Source of the DNA: Catalinimonas niigatensis
Lineage (GTDB): Bacteria; Bacteroidota; Bacteroidia; Cytophagales; Cyclobacteriaceae
NCBI RefSeq assembly: GCF_030506285.1
Contig: NZ_CP119422.1
Span: 1,984,001 to 2,048,000 of the forward strand
DNA: 64,000 nucleotides
Reading direction: 5' to 3'
The stretch's first letter is position 1; every line of letters starts with the position of its first letter. This document shows, one piece after another, positions 34,905 through 43,061 of the stretch. The position numbers were made by a program, and so were the translations under genes. The notes beneath the pieces are model-generated. The model did not search any database and had not been told where the DNA came from. It saw nothing but the letters and a program-made list of their open reading frames with translations.

Positions 34905-37715
34905 ATGACACGCCACTGCTTATTGATTGTTTTCTTTCTGATTTGCTTTATAGATACAACCTATGCACAGACATCCGCCTTACTGAAGGCGGATAGTCTG
35001 TTTTTTGCAGGTGAACAATTATACAACTTACCCAACCCTACTGAGGCAAGCGACAGAAAAGCAATCTCTCTTTTTCAGAATGCCATTCGGATTTACCGGG
35101 AGGCTAATATCAATACGTTGAACCTGGCAAATGCTTATGCTAATATAGGGGCAATTTATCAGGATCAGGGAAGTGCCAATAAAGCTATCGCTGAATATCA
35201 GCGGGCAATAGCCATAAAGAAAAATATCAATCCGCTGGCAGATTCTTCTTATTTCAAAGAGCTGGTCCTCATCGGAAACAATTTTTTCTATCTACACCAA
35301 CAGGACTCAGCCCTAAACTACTACGATCTGGCTGAAGCCATAATCAAAAGGTACACTACAATAAGTCATGCCAGAAGACTCTACAACTCTTTAGGTCTGG
35401 CTTATTATACCCTTGGCAATTACCAGCAATCCCTCAATTACTACGAGAAGGCCATCCTTTCTTTGAATCCAAATGAAAGAGACTATCTACGTGACAAGAA
35501 TAACTTCAAAAACAATATAGCGACTTCCTATGCCAAACTGGGCAATTATCAGGAAGCTTTGGACACTTACAAAGAAATAGGTGAAAGTGCACCTCAGTTT
35601 CCGGCACTGACCCATAACCTGGGCAAGATATATGCAGAACTTGAGATGTACGACAGTGCCATTATGTATCTCAATGCATCAGCTCAAACTGAGGTAGCTG
35701 TCACAAAAATCAATGCGCTTAACAATTTAGGCGGAGTATTTTTAAGTATCAACAATGCGGACTCTGCCGAGATGTACTTTCGTCATTCTCTCTGGGAAAA
35801 CCTGGAAGCTTATTCTGCCTCCAATTCATTACTTGCTGAAGCCCATACAGGAATTGCAAAATCTTTTGTTTTACGCAATCAGGCAGATAGTGCTTTGAGC
35901 TATTACCATAAGGCCCTGAGTGATGTAGCCCCCAACTTCAGCCCTGACAGCAGTAGAATGAGTTCTAATCAATTGAGTCAGGTGGCTTCATTACAGCATT
36001 TTTTTAGGACACTTCAGGGGATAGCACACACTTATCGTATCAAGTACTCTCTTGATCGTGAGCTGACAGACCTGCAATACAGTCTTCAAAATTACCATCA
36101 TGCCATACGTACTGCTCATCATATCCAAAAAACCTATGATAATGATGAAGCCAAGCTTTTTCTGGTGCAAACTGTTTATCCTGTCTACGAAGAGGCAATC
36201 AGTGTAGCCTATCAGTTGTACGCACATAGTGGTAAACGCCAGTATGCTGAGCTGGCTTTTCAGTTTTCTGAACTTAGCAAAGCCTCTGTTCTTTCTGAGA
36301 TCCTGAGGGAGGTGGAGATAAAATCATCCGGTGGAATGAGTGACAGCCTCATACAGGAAGAAAAAAGACAGAAACAGCAAATTGCCCGGGTGCGTCTGCA
36401 AATGATGGAGTCTCAGGATTCCAGTAAAATCACCAGTTTAGGGCAAATTTTGAATGAGCATGAAATCAGCCTGGCCAGAACGGTAAAGTCACTACAAAAA
36501 GATGAAAAATTTTATAGACTCAAATATCAGCAGGCTACTTTAAATATCGCGCATCTGCAAAGTCAACTGCTGGAAGAGGCAGATGCCCTGGTGGAATATT
36601 TTATCGGGCAGGATAGCCTGTACAGTTTTTTGCTTACCCGGGATCACTTTCTGATCAAAACACAACCCCTGGACTCTTTTTTTTATCAAGCCATAAGCGA
36701 TGTACAGGCTCAGTTATATGATTATCAGATGGGGGAAGCTTATACGCAAAGTGAGCAGGCTTATACCCTTTACCAAAAGCTTGTTGCGCCTTTTGAAAAA
36801 GAAATCAGTGATAAGGAAAGACTTATCATTGTACCAGATGGGCAGTTAAATTATATCCCTTTTGAAATGCTCAATGATGACCCTGCTTCCAACCATTATT
36901 TGATCTTCAATCATGCATTTAGCTATGCCTATTCTGCCTCATTGCTTGAAGAAGCCATCAGCAACCGCAAAGCTGAAGAATCTAATCAGGTGCTGGCCAT
37001 GGCTCCCTTTGCGGGAGATGAGGAAGGCAATATCCGCAGTAATGGTTTCAGCCTTCTATTTGGCTCCAAAGCAGAAGTAGAGAATATTGGCGGTAGTATT
37101 TATCTGGAAAATCAGGCAACCAAACGACTGTTTCTGGAATTGGTCAGTTCTTATGGCATCATCCATCTGGCTACCCATGCCAGCATTGATAATAATGACC
37201 CGCTACAGTCCTTTATCGCCTTTTATCCTAACCAGGACGAATCAGCTTCCGGTTATCGGCTTTATACACAGGAGTTGTACAACCTGCGTCTGGACAGCGT
37301 CAAACTGGTGGTGCTTAGTGCCTGTGAAACAGGTAACGGTCAGTTGGTAAGAGGCGAAGGAATCATCAGTCTGGCAAGAGCTTTCGCTTATGCAGGTTGT
37401 CCTAATATCATTACTACCTTATGGAAAGCACAGGACAGAGCTACCGCTACCATTGCTTCCAGTATTCATCAATATCTCAGGCAGGGACATACTAAAGCTC
37501 AGGCTTTACGGATGGCTAAAATTGATTATCTGGAATCTAAAGAAGTACATCATCTCACAAAAACACCTTACTATTGGGCTAACTTTATTTTCATTGGAGA
37601 TACTGTCCCTATTTATAAACCTTCATATGCGTGGTTTTGGTGGGGCTTAATAGGACTGCTTATTTTGGTGGGGCTATTCTGGCTAGCCAAGAAGACCATC
37701 CTTAAATCTGAGTAA
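34905..37715 (+). CDS. Secreted, membrane-anchored TPR-CHAT protease-like protein
   Basis: 936 residues. The signal peptide (1-22, ending TTYAQ) is followed by tetratricopeptide repeats over about 55-450 (LANAYANIGAIYQDQGSANK and ALNYYDLAEAI are typical), then a linker and a CHAT domain (about 560-895), related to caspases. The catalytic His lies in IIHLATHASI (near 753) and the Cys in VVLSACETGNGQ (near 806), both intact. One membrane helix (about 908-929) and a short basic tail follow, so the TPR and CHAT parts face the periplasm. CHAT proteins are peptidases in several bacterial defence and signalling systems. The 3' end overlaps the convergent anti-sigma gene by 33 bp. Confidence 0.9.
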   Translation: MTRHCLLIVFFLICFIDTTYAQTSALLKADSLFFAGEQLYNLPNPTEASDRKAISLFQNAIRIYREANINTLNLANAYANIGAIYQDQGSANKAIAEYQRAIAIKKNINPLADSSYFKELVLIGNNFFYLHQQDSALNYYDLAEAIIKRYTTISHARRLYNSLGLAYYTLGNYQQSLNYYEKAILSLNPNERDYLRDKNNFKNNIATSYAKLGNYQEALDTYKEIGESAPQFPALTHNLGKIYAELEMYDSAIMYLNASAQTEVAVTKINALNNLGGVFLSINNADSAEMYFRHSLWENLEAYSASNSLLAEAHTGIAKSFVLRNQADSALSYYHKALSDVAPNFSPDSSRMSSNQLSQVASLQHFFRTLQGIAHTYRIKYSLDRELTDLQYSLQNYHHAIRTAHHIQKTYDNDEAKLFLVQTVYPVYEEAISVAYQLYAHSGKRQYAELAFQFSELSKASVLSEILREVEIKSSGGMSDSLIQEEKRQKQQIARVRLQMMESQDSSKITSLGQILNEHEISLARTVKSLQKDEKFYRLKYQQATLNIAHLQSQLLEEADALVEYFIGQDSLYSFLLTRDHFLIKTQPLDSFFYQAISDVQAQLYDYQMGEAYTQSEQAYTLYQKLVAPFEKEISDKERLIIVPDGQLNYIPFEMLNDDPASNHYLIFNHAFSYAYSASLLEEAISNRKAEESNQVLAMAPFAGDEEGNIRSNGFSLLFGSKAEVENIGGSIYLENQATKRLFLELVSSYGIIHLATHASIDNNDPLQSFIAFYPNQDESASGYRLYTQELYNLRLDSVKLVVLSACETGNGQLVRGEGIISLARAFAYAGCPNIITTLWKAQDRATATIASSIHQYLRQGHTKAQALRMAKIDYLESKEVHHLTKTPYYWANFIFIGDTVPIYKPSYAWFWWGLIGLLILVGLFWLAKKTILKSE

Positions 37716-38525
37716 TTTTAGTTTCCAAAGAAAGGGGCTACTGATAAGGTTGTCATAATACTCATAATTATTGTCCAACTTCTCTAAGATCGGCAACGCT
37801 TTATCATATTCTCTTTGTCTGATATACGTTAGTGCGAGTTTATAAGAAGACTCCTGTCGTAAAAATTCGTTTCCTCCCTCCTGCTCATTTGCTAATATCT
37901 GTTGATAGGTACTGATCGCATTGTCGTACTGATCCAGTTGGAGATAAGCTGCTGCTGCAAAATATCTCTCTAGAGATGAAGGTGAATCCAGATTTGTATA
38001 AATACTAACCGCCGCCTCAAAATTATTTTGCTGATAAGCATCCCGAATAGCCGCCTGATTACTTGTTTCTTCTCTGCCTCGGGTAACATCACTATTTACA
38101 TTAAGCTCCATTTTGCTGGCATACAAACTTTCAGGATCAATCGTTACCATTTGAACCGCCACAAAAGACACAAGTACCAGCGCTATGCCAGCAGCAATAC
38201 GATAACTGTACTGATAGAAAGAATACAGCTTGCGATTAGCATGTAAAGGTTCATCTAAAGCAGTTTCCTGTATGGGTTGAGCTCTATTAACATGTAAAGT
38301 TTTTGCTTGCTCTTCCTGAAGCATACGTTCCCGTATATCTTTCACCTCCACGCGTAAACCAAGCTGGCGAACAGCCTGACGGGTCATGTCGGTTTTCTCT
38401 AATTCTTCTTGCAGACCGGTATCCTGAGCCAGTTGGTATTCAAAGGCTTTTTGTTCTTCCTGGGTCATCTTTCCCTGTAGAAAGCGATCTATCCTTTCAG
38501 CTTTTTGTATCGCTTGTTCATCCAT
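37683..38525 (-). CDS. Anti-sigma factor with periplasmic TPR domain (pair 2)
   Basis: 280 residues from ATG 38525, which overlaps the stop of the sigma gene by 8 bp; a TTG at 38531 would add two residues. A cytoplasmic part of about 108 residues with a Gln/Glu-rich sigma-binding segment (KMTQEEQKAFEYQLAQDTGL) is followed by one membrane helix (about 110-128) and a periplasmic part with at least three TPR-like repeats (FEAAVSIYTNLDS, YDNAISTYQQILANE, YDKALPILEKLD). TPR anti-sigma factors of this kind are found in Bacteroidota. The 3' end overlaps that of the CHAT gene, and the periplasmic TPR domain faces the same compartment as the CHAT protein. Confidence 0.78.
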   Translation of the reverse strand: MDEQAIQKAERIDRFLQGKMTQEEQKAFEYQLAQDTGLQEELEKTDMTRQAVRQLGLRVEVKDIRERMLQEEQAKTLHVNRAQPIQETALDEPLHANRKLYSFYQYSYRIAAGIALVLVSFVAVQMVTIDPESLYASKMELNVNSDVTRGREETSNQAAIRDAYQQNNFEAAVSIYTNLDSPSSLERYFAAAAYLQLDQYDNAISTYQQILANEQEGGNEFLRQESSYKLALTYIRQREYDKALPILEKLDNNYEYYDNLISSPFLWKLKLLRFKDGLLG

Positions 38526-39129
38526 TGACAAATAAGTTTTTAAAATGTTGCTTCATCTCTTCATTGGCGTCTAATAAGGCATGCATTTTTTTCATGCACT
38601 TATATTTCATATTACGGGCAATCTGTTCATTTTCATAACCCATTTCCTGATAAATTTCTTTCATTGGCATATCCTGATAGTAAAATAGGTTCAGTATTTT
38701 CTTGCAGTTATTACCCAACTGAGCCACTAAAGAAGCGATCTGTTGCTTGGCTTCCGTTTCGCGCAAACTCACCTGCACACTCTCCTGTACTTTAGGGTTT
38801 TCATCATAATACCTGGTTTCACGGTGCAAAGTTCGGTTGCGTCTCTTCAGTTCATTGAGCCACAGGTTGCGCATAATGGCATATAAAAAAGTTTTGATCT
38901 TGCTGTCTCCTCTAAATTTTCCCTGGCTTACCGCCTCTATGAATACCACAATACTCTCCTGAAAAATATCCTCCGCATCTTGATCATTTCCATTATTACT
39001 CCTGATATAACTAGCCAGGCTATCATAATAGTTTACGTACAAATAATGCACTGTAGGCTCAATCTTTTCTTTGTTTCTGATGCTATCAATAATATCCTGA
39101 TCAGAAACTTGATTTCCTGCCTTTTTCAT
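38518..39129 (-). CDS. ECF-type RNA polymerase sigma factor (pair 2)
   Basis: 203 residues. Region 2 (YYDSLASYIRSNNGNDQDAE, then DIFQESIVVFIEAV) and region 4 (LVAQLGNNCKKILNLFYYQD, then MPMKEIYQEMGYENEQIARN) are clear. It is a Bacteroidota ECF sigma factor of the same subfamily as that at 28623-29162 (AEDIFQES versus AKDIYQDA, GNNCKKIL versus GDTCKRIL). Its translation is coupled to the TPR anti-sigma gene. The 165-bp gap to the divergent gene at 39295 probably contains its promoter. Confidence 0.92.
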   Translation of the reverse strand: MKKAGNQVSDQDIIDSIRNKEKIEPTVHYLYVNYYDSLASYIRSNNGNDQDAEDIFQESIVVFIEAVSQGKFRGDSKIKTFLYAIMRNLWLNELKRRNRTLHRETRYYDENPKVQESVQVSLRETEAKQQIASLVAQLGNNCKKILNLFYYQDMPMKEIYQEMGYENEQIARNMKYKCMKKMHALLDANEEMKQHFKNLFVNG

Positions 39130-39294
39130 TGCTATAGATTAGTAGTTGCTGAAGCCTTGTCTGTAACCAAATTACTGAAATAAATTCAGTTATGTGATGT
39201 ATAGGGACTGTGAGTTAACGAAATAGAGATTTAATGAAATATTTTCCCCACAGGTTACATTTCCCTGTATAGATTGACAAAAGAGAAAAGCCCC

Positions 39295-39987
39295 ATGAAA
39301 AATCTTCTGTTATCAGGAATAGCATTGCTGCTGTTTATGAGCATTTTTTATCAATCCAATTCTACTATTCAAACCCCTGTTTTGCCAGCAGCAATCACCT
39401 CTTACATAGATACATTGCATCAGGATGAGCAGCCGGTTAAATTTGTAGTTGATCAAAAAAAAGGGTTCGTATACTGGCTTACTTTTGCAGGAGGCTTACA
39501 TGCTATCAGGCAAGATGGTAACGACCATACATATCTTAATCAAAAAAACGATGCATGGAAAGACATTACGTTTATTGAAGATTTCTGTGTGAGTGAGACT
39601 CAGGATAGACTTTACTTTACTGATCTTATGGATTTGCAAACCGGACAGAGCGCGATCAAAGTGACTGACGCTGAAGGAAAAATTGAAGTAGTGGCCAATC
39701 TGGCCCATGAAATTCCTTATCATATTTCCTTATCAGCGGATGAAGAAATGTTATTTTTCTTATCCAAAACAGATATTCAAGGTACACCTTATTTCCGGCT
39801 TAGGTTTTTAGATTTTAAAGAAGGCACCAAAGGTACTTTATATTCATCTCTTTCTAAGATAGACAGTCTTTCTTATGATAATACTACTCAAAAGGTAAAC
39901 ATTAGAAATAAACGTCAGGAACTGTTTACCTTCTCTACTGATCTTCAAAAAATGATGGGCCTCGCTGAATCATTTAAGCATTACTAG
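39295..39987 (+). CDS. Small exported hypothetical protein, beta-propeller-like
   Basis: 230 residues from ATG 39295, preceded by a purine-rich AAGAGAAAAG; a TTG at 39274 is less likely. The N-terminus is a signal peptide or anchor (LLLSGIALLLFMSIFY). The rest shows repeated short motifs (KGFVYWLTFAGGLHAIRQDG, then DRLYFTDLMDLQTG and EEMLFFLSKTDIQG) similar to YWTD-type blades of a beta-propeller. Only about three blades fit, so the domain may be partial. No catalytic motif. It is divergent from sigma gene 2 and converges on an HAD-like gene with a 1-bp gap. Role unknown; it could belong to the sigma 2 regulon. Confidence 0.6.
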   Translation: MKNLLLSGIALLLFMSIFYQSNSTIQTPVLPAAITSYIDTLHQDEQPVKFVVDQKKGFVYWLTFAGGLHAIRQDGNDHTYLNQKNDAWKDITFIEDFCVSETQDRLYFTDLMDLQTGQSAIKVTDAEGKIEVVANLAHEIPYHISLSADEEMLFFLSKTDIQGTPYFRLRFLDFKEGTKGTLYSSLSKIDSLSYDNTTQKVNIRNKRQELFTFSTDLQKMMGLAESFKHY

Positions 39988-39988
39988 C

Positions 39989-40621
39989 TCATTTCTTATC
40001 CGATGGATAGTCTTGAATTTCCCCTTCCGAATTTATCAGATAAGCCTTATCAGCATGATCCAAAATTACTTCCTGACTATCTGAGTAGGCCTCAACGATG
40101 GTGTAAGGCTCATATTTAAAGTGTTCATCAAGTTTTCTGACTTTCTCCTCACCTTTACAGGCTTCACCCACAATCTTATAGGTACGCCCGGTATATTTCG
40201 TTTTGGTACAGAAATAGTGATCCACTGTTTTGTACTGCTCAAAAAGAGCGTCCATATACACATCCAGTCCACCTGAGATACAAAAAATCTGTACTCCTTC
40301 CTGACGCAATTCATTCACTCTCTGCAAAAGCTTTTCATTAAAATACCGAGGATATTCAATAGACCAGTATTCCCGGGCATACTGCATTACTTTTTCGGGA
40401 GGCAGATTATCCAGATAATTAAAGAAATTTTCTTTAAACTCCGTTTGGTTAATCAAACGAGCTTTGCTTATAATTTTGAAGAACAAAAGTTGAAAAATAT
40501 TCAAGAGCTTATATCCTTTTTTGAAGCAGATGTATTTAAAAAATTCTTCCTTGGAAGATTTCCTATAAAGTGTGCCATTGATATCAAATACAGCCACTTT
40601 ATGTTTCTCTTTACTTATCAT
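39989..40621 (-). CDS. HAD-family (subclass IB) phosphatase-like protein
   Basis: 210 residues. The HAD motif I is VFDINGTLYR, where the second catalytic Asp of DxD is replaced by Asn15, so general acid/base catalysis may be lost. Motif II is IFCISGGLD with the expected Ser, and motif III/IV is VEAYSDSQEVILDHADKAYL (YSDS in place of GDSxxD). The size and helical cap fit subclass IB (phosphoserine phosphatase and lipid-phosphate phosphatases such as SerB/PgpC). With the Asp change it could be a weak phosphatase, a phosphotransferase or an inactive relative. It converges with the gene at 39295. Confidence 0.8.
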   Translation of the reverse strand: MISKEKHKVAVFDINGTLYRKSSKEEFFKYICFKKGYKLLNIFQLLFFKIISKARLINQTEFKENFFNYLDNLPPEKVMQYAREYWSIEYPRYFNEKLLQRVNELRQEGVQIFCISGGLDVYMDALFEQYKTVDHYFCTKTKYTGRTYKIVGEACKGEEKVRKLDEHFKYEPYTIVEAYSDSQEVILDHADKAYLINSEGEIQDYPSDKK

Positions 40622-40725
40622 ATAATACTATAAAATGGAATGAGGCTTGAATAATACCTAGATCAGCCAAAGAACTTCTTTAATACATATTTACCCCAAA
40701 GTTGTTTATATGAACCCTGGATTTA

Positions 40726-41247
40726 TTATTCTTTTTTATTCAAATCTATGCCTTCATAATACTGTGTATCCACATTCTTAAGCCATTTGGTGATAAAGGT
40801 GATTTGCCCGGTATGGTAAGAAAAGTGCTCTATCACGTGCACCAATATAGACAAAACCGATTCCTCGTATATCTGAACAGGGCGCTTCTCCAGCAAATTT
40901 TCCGGTTTAAGTGGAAGCAGGACTTTTCTCATTTCTTCCACCAATTGATCCATTTGTCGGATAAGCTGATCTTTGGCGATCGGCCCGGTTTCTTCAAATT
41001 CTGAGTCTCGGTCACGATGATCTATCCTCCCTCCCACTCCACTCAGTATCCATTGCCGGGCGTTGCCGCACAAATGCAGAATCAGATTGCCCACGCTCAC
41101 CACGTTTTCATTAGGCCGATGCCATACTTCTTCTTCATTGAGCAAGCTCAGACATTTTTTGATGCGTGGAATAGATTCACCCATCACTCTGCGTTCAAAT
41201 TCCTCTACTATGGCTTGATTGATTTTGGCTGCAAGCTTATTTTCCAT
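40726..41247 (-). CDS. DinB-like protein
   Basis: 173 residues, cytoplasmic. The four-helix DinB fold with all three metal His: one in LILHLCGN (N-terminal half) and the HxxxH pair in EHFSYHTGQI. This is the class that includes thiol transferases; the substrate is unknown. Unlike the gene at 4920-5489, it has no signal peptide, so the two are distinct family members. Start ATG 41247; it is divergent from sigma pair 3 with a 140-bp gap. Confidence 0.85.
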   Translation of the reverse strand: MENKLAAKINQAIVEEFERRVMGESIPRIKKCLSLLNEEEVWHRPNENVVSVGNLILHLCGNARQWILSGVGGRIDHRDRDSEFEETGPIAKDQLIRQMDQLVEEMRKVLLPLKPENLLEKRPVQIYEESVLSILVHVIEHFSYHTGQITFITKWLKNVDTQYYEGIDLNKKE

Positions 41248-41387
41248 TTAGAATTAGGGTTAAGCATAGTCGTTGATATTCAAGAATAAGGCATTTTTCT
41301 CATCTCATCAATTCTTATTACTTTTTCTAAAGAAAATTTTCATCTTCTCTGTAACTTTCCTTCTACTCGCTTGTCTTGCCCTTGAAT

Positions 41388-41909
41388 ATGCTACTGGAAG
41401 AGTTTAAACATAGCGTCCTCCCTGTCAAAAATAAGCTTTACCGCTTTGCTCTGCGCTATCTGGGCAATGAGGATGAAGCCCAGGATGTAGTGCAGGAAGT
41501 ACTCATCAAAGCCTGGGACCGGCGCGCAGATCTGCACCTTTATCGGAGTGTGGAAGCCTGGTGTATGAAACTTACCCGTAACATTTCACTTAATAAGCTG
41601 AAGTCCGGACACTACAGCAAAACAGAGGTACTGGAAGAGGAACTGACTTTTACTTATCAATCTCAGTCACCCTACGAAAGTACCGAAACGCAGGATGTGC
41701 TGAGTAACATTCAACGATTTATGCAACAGTTACCTCCTCTGCAAAAGCAGGTATTGCAGCTGCGTGATATAGAAGGATACTCTTACGAGGAAATCAGTGA
41801 AATTCTAAATGTCAGCCTGGGGCAGGTGAAAGTTAATTTATTCAGAGCCAGACAAAATTTGAAAAAGAATCTGCAAAGCATAGATGCTTATGGAATTACA
41901 AAAGATTGA
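41388..41909 (+). CDS. ECF-type RNA polymerase sigma factor (pair 3)
   Basis: 173 residues from ATG 41388; an in-frame TTG 12 bp upstream is less likely. Region 2 (FALRYLGNEDEAQDVVQEVL, then IKAWDRR) and region 4 (LPPLQKQVLQLRDIEGYSYE, then EISEILNVSLGQVKVNLFRA) are of the common SigW/RpoE-like type, unlike the first two sigma genes. It overlaps the next gene by 20-26 bp. In Bacteroidota this sigma type is often followed by a small anti-sigma and one or two DUF4252 genes, which is the order here. Confidence 0.92.
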   Translation: MLLEEFKHSVLPVKNKLYRFALRYLGNEDEAQDVVQEVLIKAWDRRADLHLYRSVEAWCMKLTRNISLNKLKSGHYSKTEVLEEELTFTYQSQSPYESTETQDVLSNIQRFMQQLPPLQKQVLQLRDIEGYSYEEISEILNVSLGQVKVNLFRARQNLKKNLQSIDAYGITKD

Positions 41910-42393
41910 ACAACTGCTGGAAAAGTACTGGGATGGAGATACCAATCTGAAAGAAGAGCAGGCGCTTCAACACTTCTTTTCCGAAGAAGAGGTGCCGGAT
42001 CACTTGCAAGGAGTAGCAAGCTTATTCCGTACTTTCAAAACAGATAGGCAGTTCAAAACCCTGGATAACAGCTTTGATAAAGCCCTTATCCATACCCTGG
42101 AAAAGTCAGGTTCTGCCTGGAATTTCAGGTCAATTCTTAGAATAGCAGCCGCTGTTACTTTATTAATAGCTTCTGTTTTTCTGGTGAAAGATTATATGCA
42201 TGAGCAGGCAGAAACTACCGCTGAGGCTACTGAAACTATAGCCAATACGGATGAAGATCCAAAACTGGCTTATGAACAGACCAGACAGGCGCTCTTACTC
42301 ATTTCCACTATGATGAACGAGGGTACACAGCACATTGAGAAACTAGAAAATTTTAGTGAAGCACAAGAAAAAATTAAAGAGAACACATTATGA
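41890..42393 (+). CDS. Putative anti-sigma factor of sigma pair 3
   Basis: 167 residues from ATG 41890; the ATG at 41884 would add two residues. The cytoplasmic part (about 1-80) has a Glu-rich helix (IEQLLEKYWDGDTNLKEEQA) as in Bacteroidota anti-sigma factors. One membrane helix (82-99) is followed by a short periplasmic part (about 65 residues) that is Glu/Thr-rich and perhaps helical. It overlaps the sigma gene, so the two are coupled. Function is inferred from position and shape; no FecR domain is present. Confidence 0.7.
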   Translation: MELQKIEQLLEKYWDGDTNLKEEQALQHFFSEEEVPDHLQGVASLFRTFKTDRQFKTLDNSFDKALIHTLEKSGSAWNFRSILRIAAAVTLLIASVFLVKDYMHEQAETTAEATETIANTDEDPKLAYEQTRQALLLISTMMNEGTQHIEKLENFSEAQEKIKENTL

Positions 42394-42465
42394 AATGCCT
42401 TAAAACAAATATTTAAAGGGCATTCCATCCCGGCGGGGAATCGCTCACCATTAAAAAACATTTAA

Positions 42466-43002
42466 ATGAAAAAGCTTATCATAACCATCATCGCTATGCA
42501 ACTGCTTGCCTTTGGTGTGCAGGCACAAAACTCAGCCATAGCCTCACTTTTTGACAAATACGCTGATAATGAAGACTTTACCAAGGTGAGTATCAACAGC
42601 AAAATGTTTGACCTCTTTACCGAATTTGAGCCGGATGATCCTGATACCAAGGAAATGGCCAATGCCATCAGTAAACTTAAAGGACTGAAAATTCTGGCTG
42701 CGGATAGTATTGGCAATGCGCAAAAGTATTATAAGGAAGCCAAAGCCAGTATCCAGAAAAGTAACTTTGAAGAGCTGATGTCTATCCGCGATGGAAAAGA
42801 CGATATGATCTTCATGATACAGGAAGAAGGTGGAAAGATCAGCGAATTACTCATGCTGGTAGGCGGTGACTATAAATTTGTGGCCATGAGTCTCTTTGGT
42901 GAGATAGACCTCAAGCAGATTTCCAAGCTTTCTAAAGGTATGAAGATAGATGGCATGCAGTACCTGGAGAATATTGACGAGAAAAAGGAAAGCAATAAAT
43001 AA
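42466..43002 (+). CDS. DUF4252 exported protein, first copy
   Basis: 178 residues with a signal peptide (about 1-20, ending GVQAQ). The DUF4252 fold is recognised by its ASLFDKYADNEDFTKVSINS segment, the ISKLKGLKILAADS stretch, and MIFMIQEEGGKISELLMLVG. Members of this family are small secreted proteins of Bacteroidota, of unknown function, usually encoded with ECF sigma factors. Start ATG 42466 begins the signal peptide. The stop is directly followed by a perfect 36-bp palindrome before the second DUF4252 gene. Confidence 0.9.
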   Translation: MKKLIITIIAMQLLAFGVQAQNSAIASLFDKYADNEDFTKVSINSKMFDLFTEFEPDDPDTKEMANAISKLKGLKILAADSIGNAQKYYKEAKASIQKSNFEELMSIRDGKDDMIFMIQEEGGKISELLMLVGGDYKFVAMSLFGEIDLKQISKLSKGMKIDGMQYLENIDEKKESNK

Positions 43003-43004
43003 CA

Positions 43005-43040
43005 ATATGCAGGGATTTGATTAATCAAATCCCTGCATAT
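43005..43040. repeat. Perfect 36-bp palindrome between the DUF4252 genes
   Basis: Each half reads ATATGCAGGGATTTGATT to the centre, without any mismatch or spacer. It starts 2 bp after the stop of the first DUF4252 gene and ends 21 bp before the ATG of the second. There is no T tract, so a simple terminator is unlikely. It may be a transcript-processing or stability element, a partial terminator, or a binding site. Confidence 0.85.
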
Positions 43041-43061
43041 ATCAACACAACCCAATCCAAG

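Noticed and set aside
33808-37715. Similarity to a caspase/gasdermin type defence pair (lipoprotein plus CHAT).
   Set aside because: The lipoprotein carries cadherin-like repeats and a lipid anchor and shows no gasdermin-like pore-forming features; no other defence genes are nearby.
33808-39129. Type III-E CRISPR (Craspase) locus because of TPR-CHAT and a sigma factor.
   Set aside because: No gRAMP/Cas7-11, no cas1/cas2 and no repeat array; the CHAT protein has a signal peptide and membrane anchor, so it cannot act with a cytoplasmic Cas complex.
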